This document shows, piece by piece, positions 16,264 to 24,765 of a stretch of DNA of 64,000 nt. Positions within the stretch are counted from its first letter, which is position 1; every line of letters starts with the position of its first letter. Origin of the DNA: Halorussus halophilus (lineage in GTDB: Archaea > Halobacteriota > Halobacteria > Halobacteriales > Haladaptataceae); assembly GCF_008831545.1 (NCBI RefSeq), contig NZ_CP044525.1:1-64000 (forward strand). Direction: 5' to 3'. The position numbers and the translations under genes are program-made. Under the pieces are notes generated by a model that saw only the letters and a program-made list of their open reading frames with translations, was not told where the DNA came from and made no database searches.

Positions 16264-17976
16264 TCACTTTTCGACGATCACGTCCTCTAAGACGAGTACG
16301 TCGAGACCCATTCCGTAGAAATCCTTGAGTGCTTGCGCGGGCGTTTCGACGATTGGTTCGGCATGGTCGTTGAAGGACGTATTAAGCACGACTGGTACGC
16401 CGGTGATATCGGCAAACTCGGAGATGAGCCGATAATACTGTGGATGTTGCTCTTCACGAACGGTCTGTGGTCGTGTCGATTTATCTGCTGGGTGGAGAAC
16501 CGCTTCGATATCGTCTTGCTTCTTCGGTTTCACGTCGGATGCCGTTATCATGAACGGGGCCGGTTGGCCGGTTTCGAGATACTCGTCTGCGGCGTCTTCG
16601 AGCATCGAGGGCGCGAACGGCCGCCACTCTTCGCGGTGTTTGACGAACTTGTTCACTCGATCACGAGATTCGATAGTTCGCGGGTCTGCGAGGATGCTTC
16701 GACTGCCGAGTGCACGCGGCCCCATCTCCATCCGACCACGGAACCACCCGACAAGCGCCCCATCCGCGAGACGTTCGGCGACGTACCGTTCGACGTCGTC
16801 GGGACGTTCGTACTCTACCTTGTTCGTCTCCAGTATCTCGACTACTTCCTCAGTGTCGTACTCCGACCCGAGATACACGTCCGTCATCGTCGGGACAGCC
16901 GACGGAGACTGATCGAGCCATCCGGCACCGAGTGCTAGACCGGCGTCGTGTGCGACCGGTTGGATGAACACGTCCTCGATGGACTCTGCTTCGATCAGTT
17001 GTTTGTTCATCTTGCAGTTCAACGCAACACCACCCCCAATCCCGACGTTTTCCGTGCCGATGGCGTTGGCGTATTTCGTCGCGATGTCGAGAACGGTCTC
17101 TTCCAGGAATCTCTGAGCGGCGTACGCGAGGTCTTTCTGCCATTGGTCGAACTCTCCCGGTGAGTCGTTTCGTGGACGACCGAACTTCTTCTCTAGTTGT
17201 CGGACACCGTAGTCAGTTCCCCAGCGCTGGGTCAGTTCCGTCACGTCGTAATCGACGCCCGGCGTAACGATGTCTCGGAGGGCGGTCTCGATTGCTTCGT
17301 TCTCCTGACCGTATGGAGCGAGACCCATCACTTTGCCTTCGCCGTTGAACATTCGATACCCGAGATACTCGGTGATGACGGCGAAGAAAAGCCCAAGACT
17401 ATTCGGGTGGTCGTACGTTCGAATGCGCGAAAGGCCGTCCTCGTCACCATGCCAGACGACTGTCGAGTCGTACTCGCCTTTGGCGTCGACGGTGAGCACT
17501 AACGCCTCGTCGAACCCAGAGGGGTGGTATGCACTGGCAGCATGGCACGCGTGGTGTGGTTTGGTCTCGATTGGCGGCACTGAGTCTCCGATTTCTGCCA
17601 GTCGAGATTCGACTTGCTTCGTCGGGAAAAACTGGCTTTGTATCTGGGATTTCACTAGCCACTCTACGTGAGAGAGTTTCGTATCGAGACCGTCGAGACG
17701 AACTGTATCCCAGAGGTAGTGGTCGACGATCTTCGATTGGAGCGACGGGTCGTATGGAAGAATGACCTTCGAGATCTCTCCGAGGTCTAGGTCCCGATAG
17801 TCGAGGCACGCGCGTATTGCTTCACGCGGGAAGGTCTTCGGTGCATGTTTGTGACGAGTAAGTCGCTCTTCTTCGATACCATAGACGGCTTCGCCATCCT
17901 CGAAAAGTACTGCACTGGGGTCGTGTCGTCCGTACAGCCCGATCGCAGGCTTGAACGCGAGTGCGTAGTTCGTCAT
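16264..17976 (-). CDS. Carbamoyltransferase (NodU/CmcH/TobZ family)
   Basis: 570 residues. N-terminal YrdC/Kae1-like half: GLYGRHDPSAVLFEDGEAV, EEERLTRHKHA and the metal-binding HHACHAASAYHPSGF. Then GIGGGVALNCKMN and the C-terminal RGRMEMGPRALGSRSILADPR. These enzymes use carbamoyl phosphate and ATP to put a carbamoyl group on a hydroxyl of a secondary metabolite, sugar or lipid. All signature residues appear intact. It lies 17 bases downstream of a Tat lipoprotein gene on the same strand, with carA further upstream. The acceptor substrate is unknown. Confidence 0.92.
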   Translation of the reverse strand: MTNYALAFKPAIGLYGRHDPSAVLFEDGEAVYGIEEERLTRHKHAPKTFPREAIRACLDYRDLDLGEISKVILPYDPSLQSKIVDHYLWDTVRLDGLDTKLSHVEWLVKSQIQSQFFPTKQVESRLAEIGDSVPPIETKPHHACHAASAYHPSGFDEALVLTVDAKGEYDSTVVWHGDEDGLSRIRTYDHPNSLGLFFAVITEYLGYRMFNGEGKVMGLAPYGQENEAIETALRDIVTPGVDYDVTELTQRWGTDYGVRQLEKKFGRPRNDSPGEFDQWQKDLAYAAQRFLEETVLDIATKYANAIGTENVGIGGGVALNCKMNKQLIEAESIEDVFIQPVAHDAGLALGAGWLDQSPSAVPTMTDVYLGSEYDTEEVVEILETNKVEYERPDDVERYVAERLADGALVGWFRGRMEMGPRALGSRSILADPRTIESRDRVNKFVKHREEWRPFAPSMLEDAADEYLETGQPAPFMITASDVKPKKQDDIEAVLHPADKSTRPQTVREEQHPQYYRLISEFADITGVPVVLNTSFNDHAEPIVETPAQALKDFYGMGLDVLVLEDVIVEK

Positions 17977-17993
17977 AGTGAGTTCCGTCAGAG

Positions 17994-19028
17994 TCAGTGT
18001 TCGTTATCCGGAGCAGTGCTACTATGTACGTACACCCAGATGATGTCGCCGTCCTGCAATTCGTACGACGAGGGGTCGATGGCGGTCGCTCGTTGTCGAA
18101 TGCTGATTTCCGTTCCGTCGTCGGACGCTTTGTACGTGCCTCCGTGGTTTCCACCACTCGAATACTCGATGACGTGGCCACCACTGTTCGAATAGGAGAT
18201 GTCCGGCAGTTGGTCGAACACCTCGGAGAGCGTGATGGGGTCACCTTGACTCGTCCAACCGTAGTACGGCGGGTCGCTGTTCGCGAACTGGAACCGCTCA
18301 GTCCCTGCCTGCTGGTACTTCGACGCGGTGAAATCCAGTCGGCGGTTGTTGACGTCGAACATAATTTTCCCCGACCGCGTGTCACCACCACTAGACCCAC
18401 TATCAGTTGAGAGACTAACCCAGAACTGGTCTGCGTGTTCGATTTCGTACTTCGTGGGGTCGATAGCGTCCGTGCCTTCACTGATGGAGACGTCGATGCC
18501 AGAGCGACTACCGTTGTACGTCGTTCCGTTGTATCCGACGACGTGACTGCCACTGCGTTTCGAGTACGAGATGTCTGGGAGGAGGTTCAGCCCGCGTTCG
18601 AACGTGATGACTTTCTTTTCGTTACTCCACTCGTTCGGGCCGTGTGCAGAGTCGTGGAAGTGGAAGTAGACGGTCTCGGGCCGTTCTTGTTCGATGTTGT
18701 CGAGGTAGTACTTCGACCGGTCGAAGTTGACGAGTTGACCGTCGATGTCGAAGAATAACTGGCCGTGCCAGTGATACTGTTTGTAGCCTGGTTTGTCTTC
18801 GGTTGTCGTCTCGGCCGTCTCGGTCGGTTGGTCGGTCGTTTCGGTCTCAGCTTGTGTTGTCGTTGTCGTCGCCGTTGTCGAAGTGCGATTGGTGGCCGAT
18901 TGCCTCGTCGAAGTGGTCGTCGAGTCGGTCGAAGTATCGTTCCCCGCACACCCTGCGAGACTTGTGAGCGTGAGGGCGGTAGTTCCTAAGACGGCTCTGC
19001 GTGTCGTTAGCTTCTTGTCATCAACCAT
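17994..19028 (-). CDS. Tat lipoprotein with two tandem homologous domains
   Basis: About 344 residues from ATG 19028 (19037 also possible). A Tat signal (TTRRAVLGTTAL) with lipobox SLAGC is followed by a long Thr/Ser-rich linker (residues 25-80), typical of O-glycosylated anchors. Two repeats of about 120 residues follow; each has a strand like GQLFFDIDGQLVNFDRSKYY / GKIMFDVNNRRLDFTASKYQ, a LPDISYS-x-n-GxHVI core, and TDAIDPTKYEI / ATAIDPSSYEL. An HWHG motif opens the first repeat, and more His (YFHFHDSAHG) suggests metal binding. No named family recognised. It is cotranscribed with the carbamoyltransferase. Confidence 0.8.
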   Translation of the reverse strand: MVDDKKLTTRRAVLGTTALTLTSLAGCAGNDTSTDSTTTSTRQSATNRTSTTATTTTTQAETETTDQPTETAETTTEDKPGYKQYHWHGQLFFDIDGQLVNFDRSKYYLDNIEQERPETVYFHFHDSAHGPNEWSNEKKVITFERGLNLLPDISYSKRSGSHVVGYNGTTYNGSRSGIDVSISEGTDAIDPTKYEIEHADQFWVSLSTDSGSSGGDTRSGKIMFDVNNRRLDFTASKYQQAGTERFQFANSDPPYYGWTSQGDPITLSEVFDQLPDISYSNSGGHVIEYSSGGNHGGTYKASDDGTEISIRQRATAIDPSSYELQDGDIIWVYVHSSTAPDNEH

Positions 19029-19364
19029 AGATTTCAATTATTAGGTGGGTGTCGAAAACGGCGTGTGTTTGGATGGTCTACGAACGACGATTGATGCCAG
19101 ACAATCGGCGTCGCCAATTCAAACAATGCACGAGAGGGGCATAGTAGGGGACGAGTGATATCACTGCGCGAAGTTGACCAACACATTTAACAAAGAAAAT
19201 CAAATTTGGGCGATTTCTTTACATTATAATAAACAAATCACGTCTATTATGAGACAATCGCAGTTCAGGCTCCACCGAACGAAATAACCGATGGGATCGA
19301 CGATGAACGCATAACGGAAATTCAAGGACAAAGCCCGCCGTTCAGGGCGAGGAGGACGTCAACG
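19029..19364. other. Intergenic promoter region with relic IS end
   Basis: About 335 bases. The AT-rich part at 19180-19250 (TTTAACAAAG, TATAATAAAC) probably holds the lipoprotein promoter. At 19331-19358 a short stem (GCCC...GGGC) followed by GAGGAGGACG resembles the left-end hairpin context of IS1341-type elements, but no tnpB follows. Confidence 0.4.
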
Positions 19365-20423
19365 TCACACTACTGACTGACGCGATTCGGCGAGTGCAAG
19401 CACATCGTCGAAGAAGTCGAGTGTATCGTGAGGTCCGGGATTCGCCTCGGGGTGATACTGCCGCGTGAGAATCGACCGTTCCTCATCGACGAGCGCTTCC
19501 GGCGTCCCATCGTTGACGTTGACTTGTGTCACGTCGAGGTCCCCCGACTCGGTAACAGCGTACCCGTGATTTTGGGTCGTCATGACCACCTGATCCGATT
19601 TCCGATCATAGACCGGTTGGTTGACACCACGGTGACCGAATCGCATCTTTTCGGTGGCTCCGCCGAGTGCCCGGGCGATGATCTGTTGGCCGAGACAAAT
19701 GCCCGCAATCGGTAAGTTACCGACAACCTGTGTAACGAGGCGTTCTGCGGCTTCGAAGATTGCCGGGTCACCTGGCCCATTCGAGATGAACAGGACGTCA
19801 GGATCCACGGCGCGAACGTCCGAGACAGTTGCATCATACGGGAGAACGTGTACGGTCGCACCACGCTCGACGAGCGAGGTAACGATACTCTGCTTTGCTC
19901 CACAGTCGATAAACGCAACAGAAGGGCCATCTTCGGCGTCACGATACCGGACTGGTTGCTCGACACTCACATCCTCACCGATAGTGTCGTGGTCGCTCAT
20001 CCCTACGCACGTATCGAGTTCACTCCGCGCATCGTCCGGTGTTACGTTCGACCCAACGGCAATTCCACATTGCATCGCTCCCTGCTCACGGATACGCCTC
20101 ACCAGAGTTCGTGTATCGAGGTGGTCCATCGCTGGAACACCTTCTTCCGCCAGCCAGTTCGTCACGTCGGCCGTCAGTTCTCGTGCAACGACGGCACTCG
20201 GGTGGATTCGGACACTCTCGAACCGTTCCTCTCGCACACCGTAGTTACCGATGAGCGGGTATGAGAACGTCAATATCTGTTTTTCGTACGATGGGTCGGT
20301 TAAGCTCTCCTCGTACCCGGTATACGCAGTAGTAAACACAAGCTCTCCCCGTGTCCTTCCCGGTGACCGACCGCGCGCTTCGATTACTGTTCCGTCTTCC
20401 AGGGCGATGTAACCATCTGACAT
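19365..20423 (-). CDS. carA: Carbamoyl-phosphate synthase small subunit
   Basis: About 352 residues from ATG 20423 (MSDGYIALEDGT); an upstream ATG extension is not family-like. The N-terminal CPSase domain (TAYTGYEESLTDPSY, YPLIGNYG) is followed by a class I glutamine amidotransferase with the Cys nucleophile in GICLGQQ and the His/Glu pair in QYHPEANPGP. It supplies ammonia to CarB for carbamoyl phosphate, a precursor of arginine and pyrimidines and the donor for the carbamoyltransferase nearby. carB is not in the window; separate carA and carB loci are common in haloarchaea. Confidence 0.95.
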   Translation of the reverse strand: MSDGYIALEDGTVIEARGRSPGRTRGELVFTTAYTGYEESLTDPSYEKQILTFSYPLIGNYGVREERFESVRIHPSAVVARELTADVTNWLAEEGVPAMDHLDTRTLVRRIREQGAMQCGIAVGSNVTPDDARSELDTCVGMSDHDTIGEDVSVEQPVRYRDAEDGPSVAFIDCGAKQSIVTSLVERGATVHVLPYDATVSDVRAVDPDVLFISNGPGDPAIFEAAERLVTQVVGNLPIAGICLGQQIIARALGGATEKMRFGHRGVNQPVYDRKSDQVVMTTQNHGYAVTESGDLDVTQVNVNDGTPEALVDEERSILTRQYHPEANPGPHDTLDFFDDVLALAESRQSVV

Positions 20424-20465
20424 TGTTAGAGACTCGAATACGTTAGCCACACTAAGTTCGACCAC

Positions 20466-20730
20466 GATTTTGAGGGGTCCTGTCCCAGTGTTTTCAACGC
20501 ACTTCTACGGTAAGAACGGATTGTGCCGAGTTCGCTCACTGAAATTCCCCCCGATACTTTATGTATAGGGAAGTCCGCGCCATACCGAGTACGTTGTCAT
20601 GTTTTTCAAAGTAGGGGTAGACAACCGTGCAGTTTGAAAATTCATCACAGTGAGGTCGTTCCCAAAGTGGACTGCCTCAAGGGCTAGCCACGACGCACTC
20701 GGCCTGCCCAGCCTGTAGAGATAGAGGTAT
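20466..20730. other. Noncoding region with a degenerate direct repeat
   Basis: No gene is supported. CAACCGTGCAGTTT (20621-20635) and CAATCGTGCAGTTT (20731-20745), both preceded by RRGGTA, form a direct repeat about 110 bases apart. The second copy overlaps the end of the next gene. AGCCTGTAGAG at 20710 recurs at 44250. These may be remnants of an insertion sequence. Confidence 0.4.
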
Positions 20731-21003
20731 TCAATCGTGCAGTTTCAATGAGGCAAGGATGAAAAGCATTCCACTCGATACGATTACTGCTTGTATGAAT
20801 GCGGCCGCAGAGAGTGACGTGTCGAAGACGGCGTATATAACGCCTTCACAAACTGCACCGGTACCGATGAACACGAACCCAAATGCGACGTATAGCATCG
20901 GTTTACTCTCGCTGCGCCTGTAGCCGTGATACGCCAGGTACGCGACACCGAGACTGAGGACGAGTGTGATCAGTTTGACGACGACAATCGGTGTCTCGAT
21001 CAT
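20731..21003 (-). CDS. Small three-helix membrane protein (DUF7521-like)
   Basis: About 90 residues from ATG 21003, with three hydrophobic stretches (VVVKLITLVLSLGVAYLAY; MLYVAFGFVFIGTGAVCEG; AAAFIQAVIVSSGMLFILASL). It is typical of the haloarchaeal DUF7521 membrane proteins encoded with an ArsR-like regulator. The start codon overlaps the stop of that regulator by 4 bases, showing translational coupling. Probably a membrane partner of the regulator; function unknown. Confidence 0.75.
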   Translation of the reverse strand: MIETPIVVVKLITLVLSLGVAYLAYHGYRRSESKPMLYVAFGFVFIGTGAVCEGVIYAVFDTSLSAAAFIQAVIVSSGMLFILASLKLHD

Positions 21004-21359
21004 AAATCTTCCCTGAGGTTCGTCCAAAGAGAAGAGAAGTTGTCGGCCAGTTCGTCGCGAGTCTCGATTGAGAGTTCGAGTTCTCCGTTGGACACCTCGG
21101 CGTGGAGTTCTTCGAGCGTCGTTTCGTACTTCCGCCTATGAGAACCATCCGAATCGACAGACGAGAGATCTTCGACGAGACCATGCGTTTCGAGTGTAGA
21201 CACTCGCCGGTAGATCGTCGCAAGCGAGACACCACAGATCTCGCTGAGTTCTTTCGCCGACTTTGGCTCTCGGTCTGCCGCAAGAAGAATACGCCGTGAG
21301 TGGTCGTCAGCGAGAACTTGGAAGATGGCCGCCGTCGCTGAGTTCTCCCCTTGCTCCAT
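21000..21359 (-). CDS. ArsR-like winged-helix regulator
   Basis: 119 residues from ATG 21359. The winged helix covers residues 10-75 (FQVLADDHSRRILLAADREPKSAKELSEICGVSLATIYRRVSTLE), followed by a helical tail. The frame extends far upstream but that part lacks protein character and crosses a likely promoter. It is coupled to the small membrane protein. It diverges from the CPTC membrane protein gene, whose promoter it may control. Confidence 0.85.
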   Translation of the reverse strand: MEQGENSATAAIFQVLADDHSRRILLAADREPKSAKELSEICGVSLATIYRRVSTLETHGLVEDLSSVDSDGSHRRKYETTLEELHAEVSNGELELSIETRDELADNFSSLWTNLREDL

Positions 21360-21491
21360 ACGTACGTGTAGATTGTTCGTGGACAAAGAAGCGACGGTTC
21401 GACATTCCCAAATCAACTCCAATAATGGGCATATTATACAATTCTGAAAAAAGACCGACCAGTTTACTCTTTGCATGACAGTCGAGTGCAT

Positions 21492-21911
21492 ATGGGCATT
21501 TTCAATAAGCGAATCGTGAAAGCGAGTGGCGTGAGTATCGGATCGTTCGTCCTCTTCGGACTTATCACGGATTTGATTCCGAACCCCTTCTACATTCGTG
21601 ACGTTCCACGAACGGAACTCGACTATCTGTTCCTCACTGTAACTGCCGTATTTCTCGGCCTCTATACGTTTCAGAGCACAGGAACAGAACAATCCAAAGA
21701 CGACAAGAGTGCGACGGCGAGTGCGGTTGCCGGATTTCTCGCATTCGGCTGTCCGACGTGTAATGCGTTACTGCTTGCGCTGTTCGGCAGTTCTACGTTG
21801 ATGACGTACTTCGGTCCACTCCGCCCACTGCTAGGCGTCGTGAGTGTCGGACTCTTCTCAGGGTTGTTGTACATCCGCTCTCAACGCTCGTGTCAAACGT
21901 GCACGACATGA
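21492..21911 (+). CDS. Membrane protein with CPTC motif
   Basis: About 139 residues with four hydrophobic stretches. GFLAFGCPTCNALLLALFG places a CxxC pair inside or at the edge of a membrane helix, and the C terminus has another pair, CQTC. Start 21492 is chosen as the first ATG; a TATA-like ATATTATACA lies at 21431. The resemblance to the CASCG membrane protein at 22945, and the DsbA and CcdA neighbours, suggests a thiol-disulfide role. No named family. Confidence 0.7.
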   Translation: MGIFNKRIVKASGVSIGSFVLFGLITDLIPNPFYIRDVPRTELDYLFLTVTAVFLGLYTFQSTGTEQSKDDKSATASAVAGFLAFGCPTCNALLLALFGSSTLMTYFGPLRPLLGVVSVGLFSGLLYIRSQRSCQTCTT

Positions 21912-22005
21912 GTAAGGGAGTCCCAAGACGGGAGATTTGAGGGGCCTTCGGTCTCTCGTCCCTTTGAAACTCAAGATACGCACGCTTTCTCGACGAAAGC
22001 ACGTC

Positions 22006-22941
22006 TCACCCGAGAAAAGCGCTTCTAGGAAGATACCCGAACGAGCGAAGCGAATACCCCGTTACGTAGAGACCGATCAGAACGAAGGACACACTCCCGA
22101 CGAGGCGGGCCTTTCGGCCGTATCGACCGAGTGGCAGCGTCTCTCCTGTAACACGTGCGGCGATACTAACACCAAGGACGAGCGTCCCCATCCCGGCCGC
22201 GAACGCTCCGAATACAGCGAGACCATCGACGAAGCCGTGCGTCGTGAACGACGTGAGCACCATCCCCAAGAAGACCGGGAGGTTACAGGCGAGACTTCCA
22301 ATTCCGTAGACGATACCGAAGACGACGAACGCAGGAATCGTTGATCCATCTCGCTCAGGAAGTTGAACCGACTGCAACGGAGAGACATCGTAGTAGTACA
22401 TGATACCGAGTCCGATGAGCAACGGTCCGACTAGAAGTTCGAGCGAGACTAGATACGGTTCGATCCAGTGACCCAGAGCGAGGATGAACCCACCGATTAG
22501 CAGATACACCGAAACCACACCGAACGTAACGAATCCACCGACGCGAAGTCCATCGAGGACCGCTCGTTTACCGAGTGCACTCACCATGAGAACGGTACCG
22601 ACGACGGTGACGGCGACGGGCGGAAAGTAGCTTCCAGACCCTAACTTGGCAAGTGGCACAATGACGTGGTATCCTGGGAGCAGGACGCGAATGCCAGCTA
22701 CAGCCATGTAGAAAAGCGGAATTGCGCCAAGTAGAAAGACGAGAAACCCGTTGACGAGTAATACGGTTTGAGTGAGACGAAACGAACTCGAATTCGACTG
22801 TTCGTGTCGAAGGGCTTCGTTCTCGCGCGTGTAGAAATACGAGAGATACGCCGGGAGGAGTCCGACACTACAGGGTGCAAAGAACATCAAGACGCCTGCA
22901 GCGTACGCTGCAACGAGTACTGATGATGACGATAATGGCAT
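22006..22941 (-). CDS. ccdA: CcdA/DsbD-family thiol-disulfide transporter (1)
   Basis: 311 residues with eight or more helices. FFAPCSVGLLPAYLSYF and GIGSLACNLPVFLGM each carry one conserved Cys near a Pro, the CcdA arrangement that moves electrons from cytoplasmic thioredoxin to extracytoplasmic thiol proteins. It is the last gene of a minus-strand operon (dsbA, CASCG protein, ccdA) with overlaps or gaps of a few bases. It probably keeps apocytochrome cysteines or the Ccm thioredoxin reduced. Confidence 0.9.
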   Translation of the reverse strand: MPLSSSSVLVAAYAAGVLMFFAPCSVGLLPAYLSYFYTRENEALRHEQSNSSSFRLTQTVLLVNGFLVFLLGAIPLFYMAVAGIRVLLPGYHVIVPLAKLGSGSYFPPVAVTVVGTVLMVSALGKRAVLDGLRVGGFVTFGVVSVYLLIGGFILALGHWIEPYLVSLELLVGPLLIGLGIMYYYDVSPLQSVQLPERDGSTIPAFVVFGIVYGIGSLACNLPVFLGMVLTSFTTHGFVDGLAVFGAFAAGMGTLVLGVSIAARVTGETLPLGRYGRKARLVGSVSFVLIGLYVTGYSLRSFGYLPRSAFLG

Positions 22942-22944
22942 CGC

Positions 22945-23490
22945 TTACTCTCCTCCGTTCGTCACGCTACGCCGACAGTAGCGTGGGTCGCCAGCACGAG
23001 CGAGATATGCTAGTAGGAGCAAGAGACCGCCAGCGCGTAACAGATTTCCGTGGAATGGCAGTGCCGCCATTGCTCCGGCGAACCCGAGCAGACCGAGAAC
23101 GCCAGCACCACAACTCGCACACCCCGATGCGAGTAGCCCAGGAACAGCACTCGACAATCCCTTGCTGCCGGATAGTCCGGCGCGTGCAACCCGTCCCATC
23201 GCGTTCGTTATCGCGATACCAGTGACGATTGCGTACGCAACGATTAGTCCCAACCCGAGTGCGCCAACGGTCGTGTACGTGTTTGCAGTTAAGGCAATCA
23301 CGGTGTCATCGAAATACTGGGGTCCGGCGTTGAGCATCTGGAACGAGTATTCCGGGAACGTACTCAGAACAAGGAGGATGTAGGTTGCGACAGAGAATCC
23401 GGCGAAAAGGAGACTCCGGGAGAGCGTCGTCACTGGATAGACGAAAGCTGCCACGAGCTGTTCGCTATGACGTTCGAGACGGTGTGTCAT
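22945..23490 (-). CDS. Membrane protein with CASCG motif
   Basis: 181 residues with about four hydrophobic segments. VPGLLASGCASCGAGVLGLLGFAG puts a CxxC pair next to a glycine-rich helix, much like the CPTC protein at 21492. Its ATG overlaps the stop of dsbA and its stop lies 3 bases before ccdA, so all three are coupled. Likely a partner in disulfide exchange. The family is unnamed to me. Confidence 0.75.
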   Translation of the reverse strand: MTHRLERHSEQLVAAFVYPVTTLSRSLLFAGFSVATYILLVLSTFPEYSFQMLNAGPQYFDDTVIALTANTYTTVGALGLGLIVAYAIVTGIAITNAMGRVARAGLSGSKGLSSAVPGLLASGCASCGAGVLGLLGFAGAMAALPFHGNLLRAGGLLLLLAYLARAGDPRYCRRSVTNGGE

Positions 23491-24227
23491 CCGGCGTTTT
23501 GCACCTGTTTGAACGCCTCTTTGAAGCGGCCATACGGTTGCGCGCCGACGAGCTTTCCGGCGGCGTCTGCATCACGATTATACAGAATGAACGCAGGTGT
23601 TCCCCGGATTCCGAATTGTGATGCTTTGTTCATGTCTTCGTTTATCGATGACTCAATCTCGGAACGGTGGTTTTCCATGCACGTTTTGACGGCACTTGCG
23701 TCCACGCCCTCGACGCCGCGCGTTATTTCTAACAGATTACTCTTCGAAGCCCAGCCAGACCCTTTCGACTCCTGTTCGTCGTAGAGCGTCGAATGCCACC
23801 GCAGGTACGTGTCGGGCGAGGAGTCTCGTACCTGCCGCCAGACGCATTTGTCCATCACTGCAGCAGTCATCGAATTGTCGCTGAGGTATGGAAACTCGAT
23901 GAAGACGACGCGAACGGTGCCGGTTTTGACGTAATTCTCGATGATTTTTGGGAACGCGTTCTGTTCGAATCGACGACAGAAGGGACACTGGTAATCGCTC
24001 CAGTAGTACATATCGATAGGTGCGTCTAGGTCCCCCATGATGGGGTGGCCCTGGAGGTTGATGTCGAATCCCGTGGTTTTCGAACTCTGCTGAAATTGGC
24101 CGGTCGTCGATGCAGACGACTCGGAGTCGAGTTGTGATGCCCCATAGACGACCCCGCCGCCTGCTGCGAGCGTGCCGATTCCACCGAGCACGGCACGACG
24201 TGTTGTGATCGTGTCTGGCAAGTCCAT
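23487..24227 (-). CDS. DsbA-family thiol oxidoreductase, Tat exported
   Basis: 246 residues. A Tat signal (TTRRAVLGGIGTLAAGGG) precedes a DsbA/thioredoxin fold with the active site in YWSDYQCPFCRRFEQ and the cis-Pro in GIRGTPAFILYN. It should form or isomerise disulfides outside the membrane. It heads an operon with the CASCG protein and CcdA, and it diverges from ccmEAB, consistent with control of the redox state of heme-binding cysteines. Confidence 0.9.
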   Translation of the reverse strand: MDLPDTITTRRAVLGGIGTLAAGGGVVYGASQLDSESSASTTGQFQQSSKTTGFDINLQGHPIMGDLDAPIDMYYWSDYQCPFCRRFEQNAFPKIIENYVKTGTVRVVFIEFPYLSDNSMTAAVMDKCVWRQVRDSSPDTYLRWHSTLYDEQESKGSGWASKSNLLEITRGVEGVDASAVKTCMENHRSEIESSINEDMNKASQFGIRGTPAFILYNRDADAAGKLVGAQPYGRFKEAFKQVQNAG

Positions 24228-24393
24228 GCATTTTCACTCGTCCTGTGTCGTATAAATTGCAACTGTCGATTTGCTAGTTTTGAAAATTTGCGCGAATTAC
24301 TATGAGATATAATATATTTATCTGGGGGACCCCCGAGTGAAGTGTAGCTATACTCCGATACAATAATACCAATCGTGTCCTAAATGCCCAATA

Positions 24394-24765
24394 GTGCGAC
24401 GGAAAAACAAGCTTCTCTTCGTTGGCGTCGGCATCATCGTACTCCTCGGTGGAGTCGGAGCTACTACGATGAGCGCCACGACAGAGTTCGTCACGCCGAC
24501 GAACCTTGCTCACGAAGACTATCAAGGTGAATGGGTGAACCTCGAAGGGTCTGTGAGGAATCTCGACACGTCGGGGACGAAGACTACCTTCGACGTGACC
24601 GACGGCAACGCCACGATCGAAGTAGTGTACGATAAACCGCTTCCCGAAACCTTACAGAACGGTCGAATCGTCGTGGCAAAAGGTGAGTATCGGAACGGGA
24701 AGTTAGTGGCTAACAAGCTCTCCGTCCGAGCCCACGAAGGTAGCGACAACAAGAACGAGCGATGA
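24394..24765 (+). CDS. ccmE: CcmE-like heme chaperone
   Basis: 123 residues from GTG 24394. A TM anchor (LLFVGVGIIVLLGGVGAT) is followed by an OB-fold domain (NLEGSVRNLD, FDVTDGNATIEVVYDKPLPETLQNG, VVAKGEYRNGKLVANKLSV). His114 in RAHEGSD aligns with the heme-binding His of bacterial CcmE (KHDENY), while the usual Tyr four residues later is absent. CcmE takes heme from CcmC and passes it to CcmF for attachment to CxxCH. Its stop overlaps the ccmA start by 4 bases. Confidence 0.85.
   Translation: MRRKNKLLFVGVGIIVLLGGVGATTMSATTEFVTPTNLAHEDYQGEWVNLEGSVRNLDTSGTKTTFDVTDGNATIEVVYDKPLPETLQNGRIVVAKGEYRNGKLVANKLSVRAHEGSDNKNER

Noticed and set aside
19365-20423. carA as proof of a special carbamoylation operon
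   Set aside because: A lone carA is common in haloarchaea and over 300 bases separate it from the lipoprotein gene, so it may be the ordinary housekeeping copy.
20611-20750. Possible CRISPR repeat pair
   Set aside because: Only two imperfect copies and no regular spacer array or cas genes.
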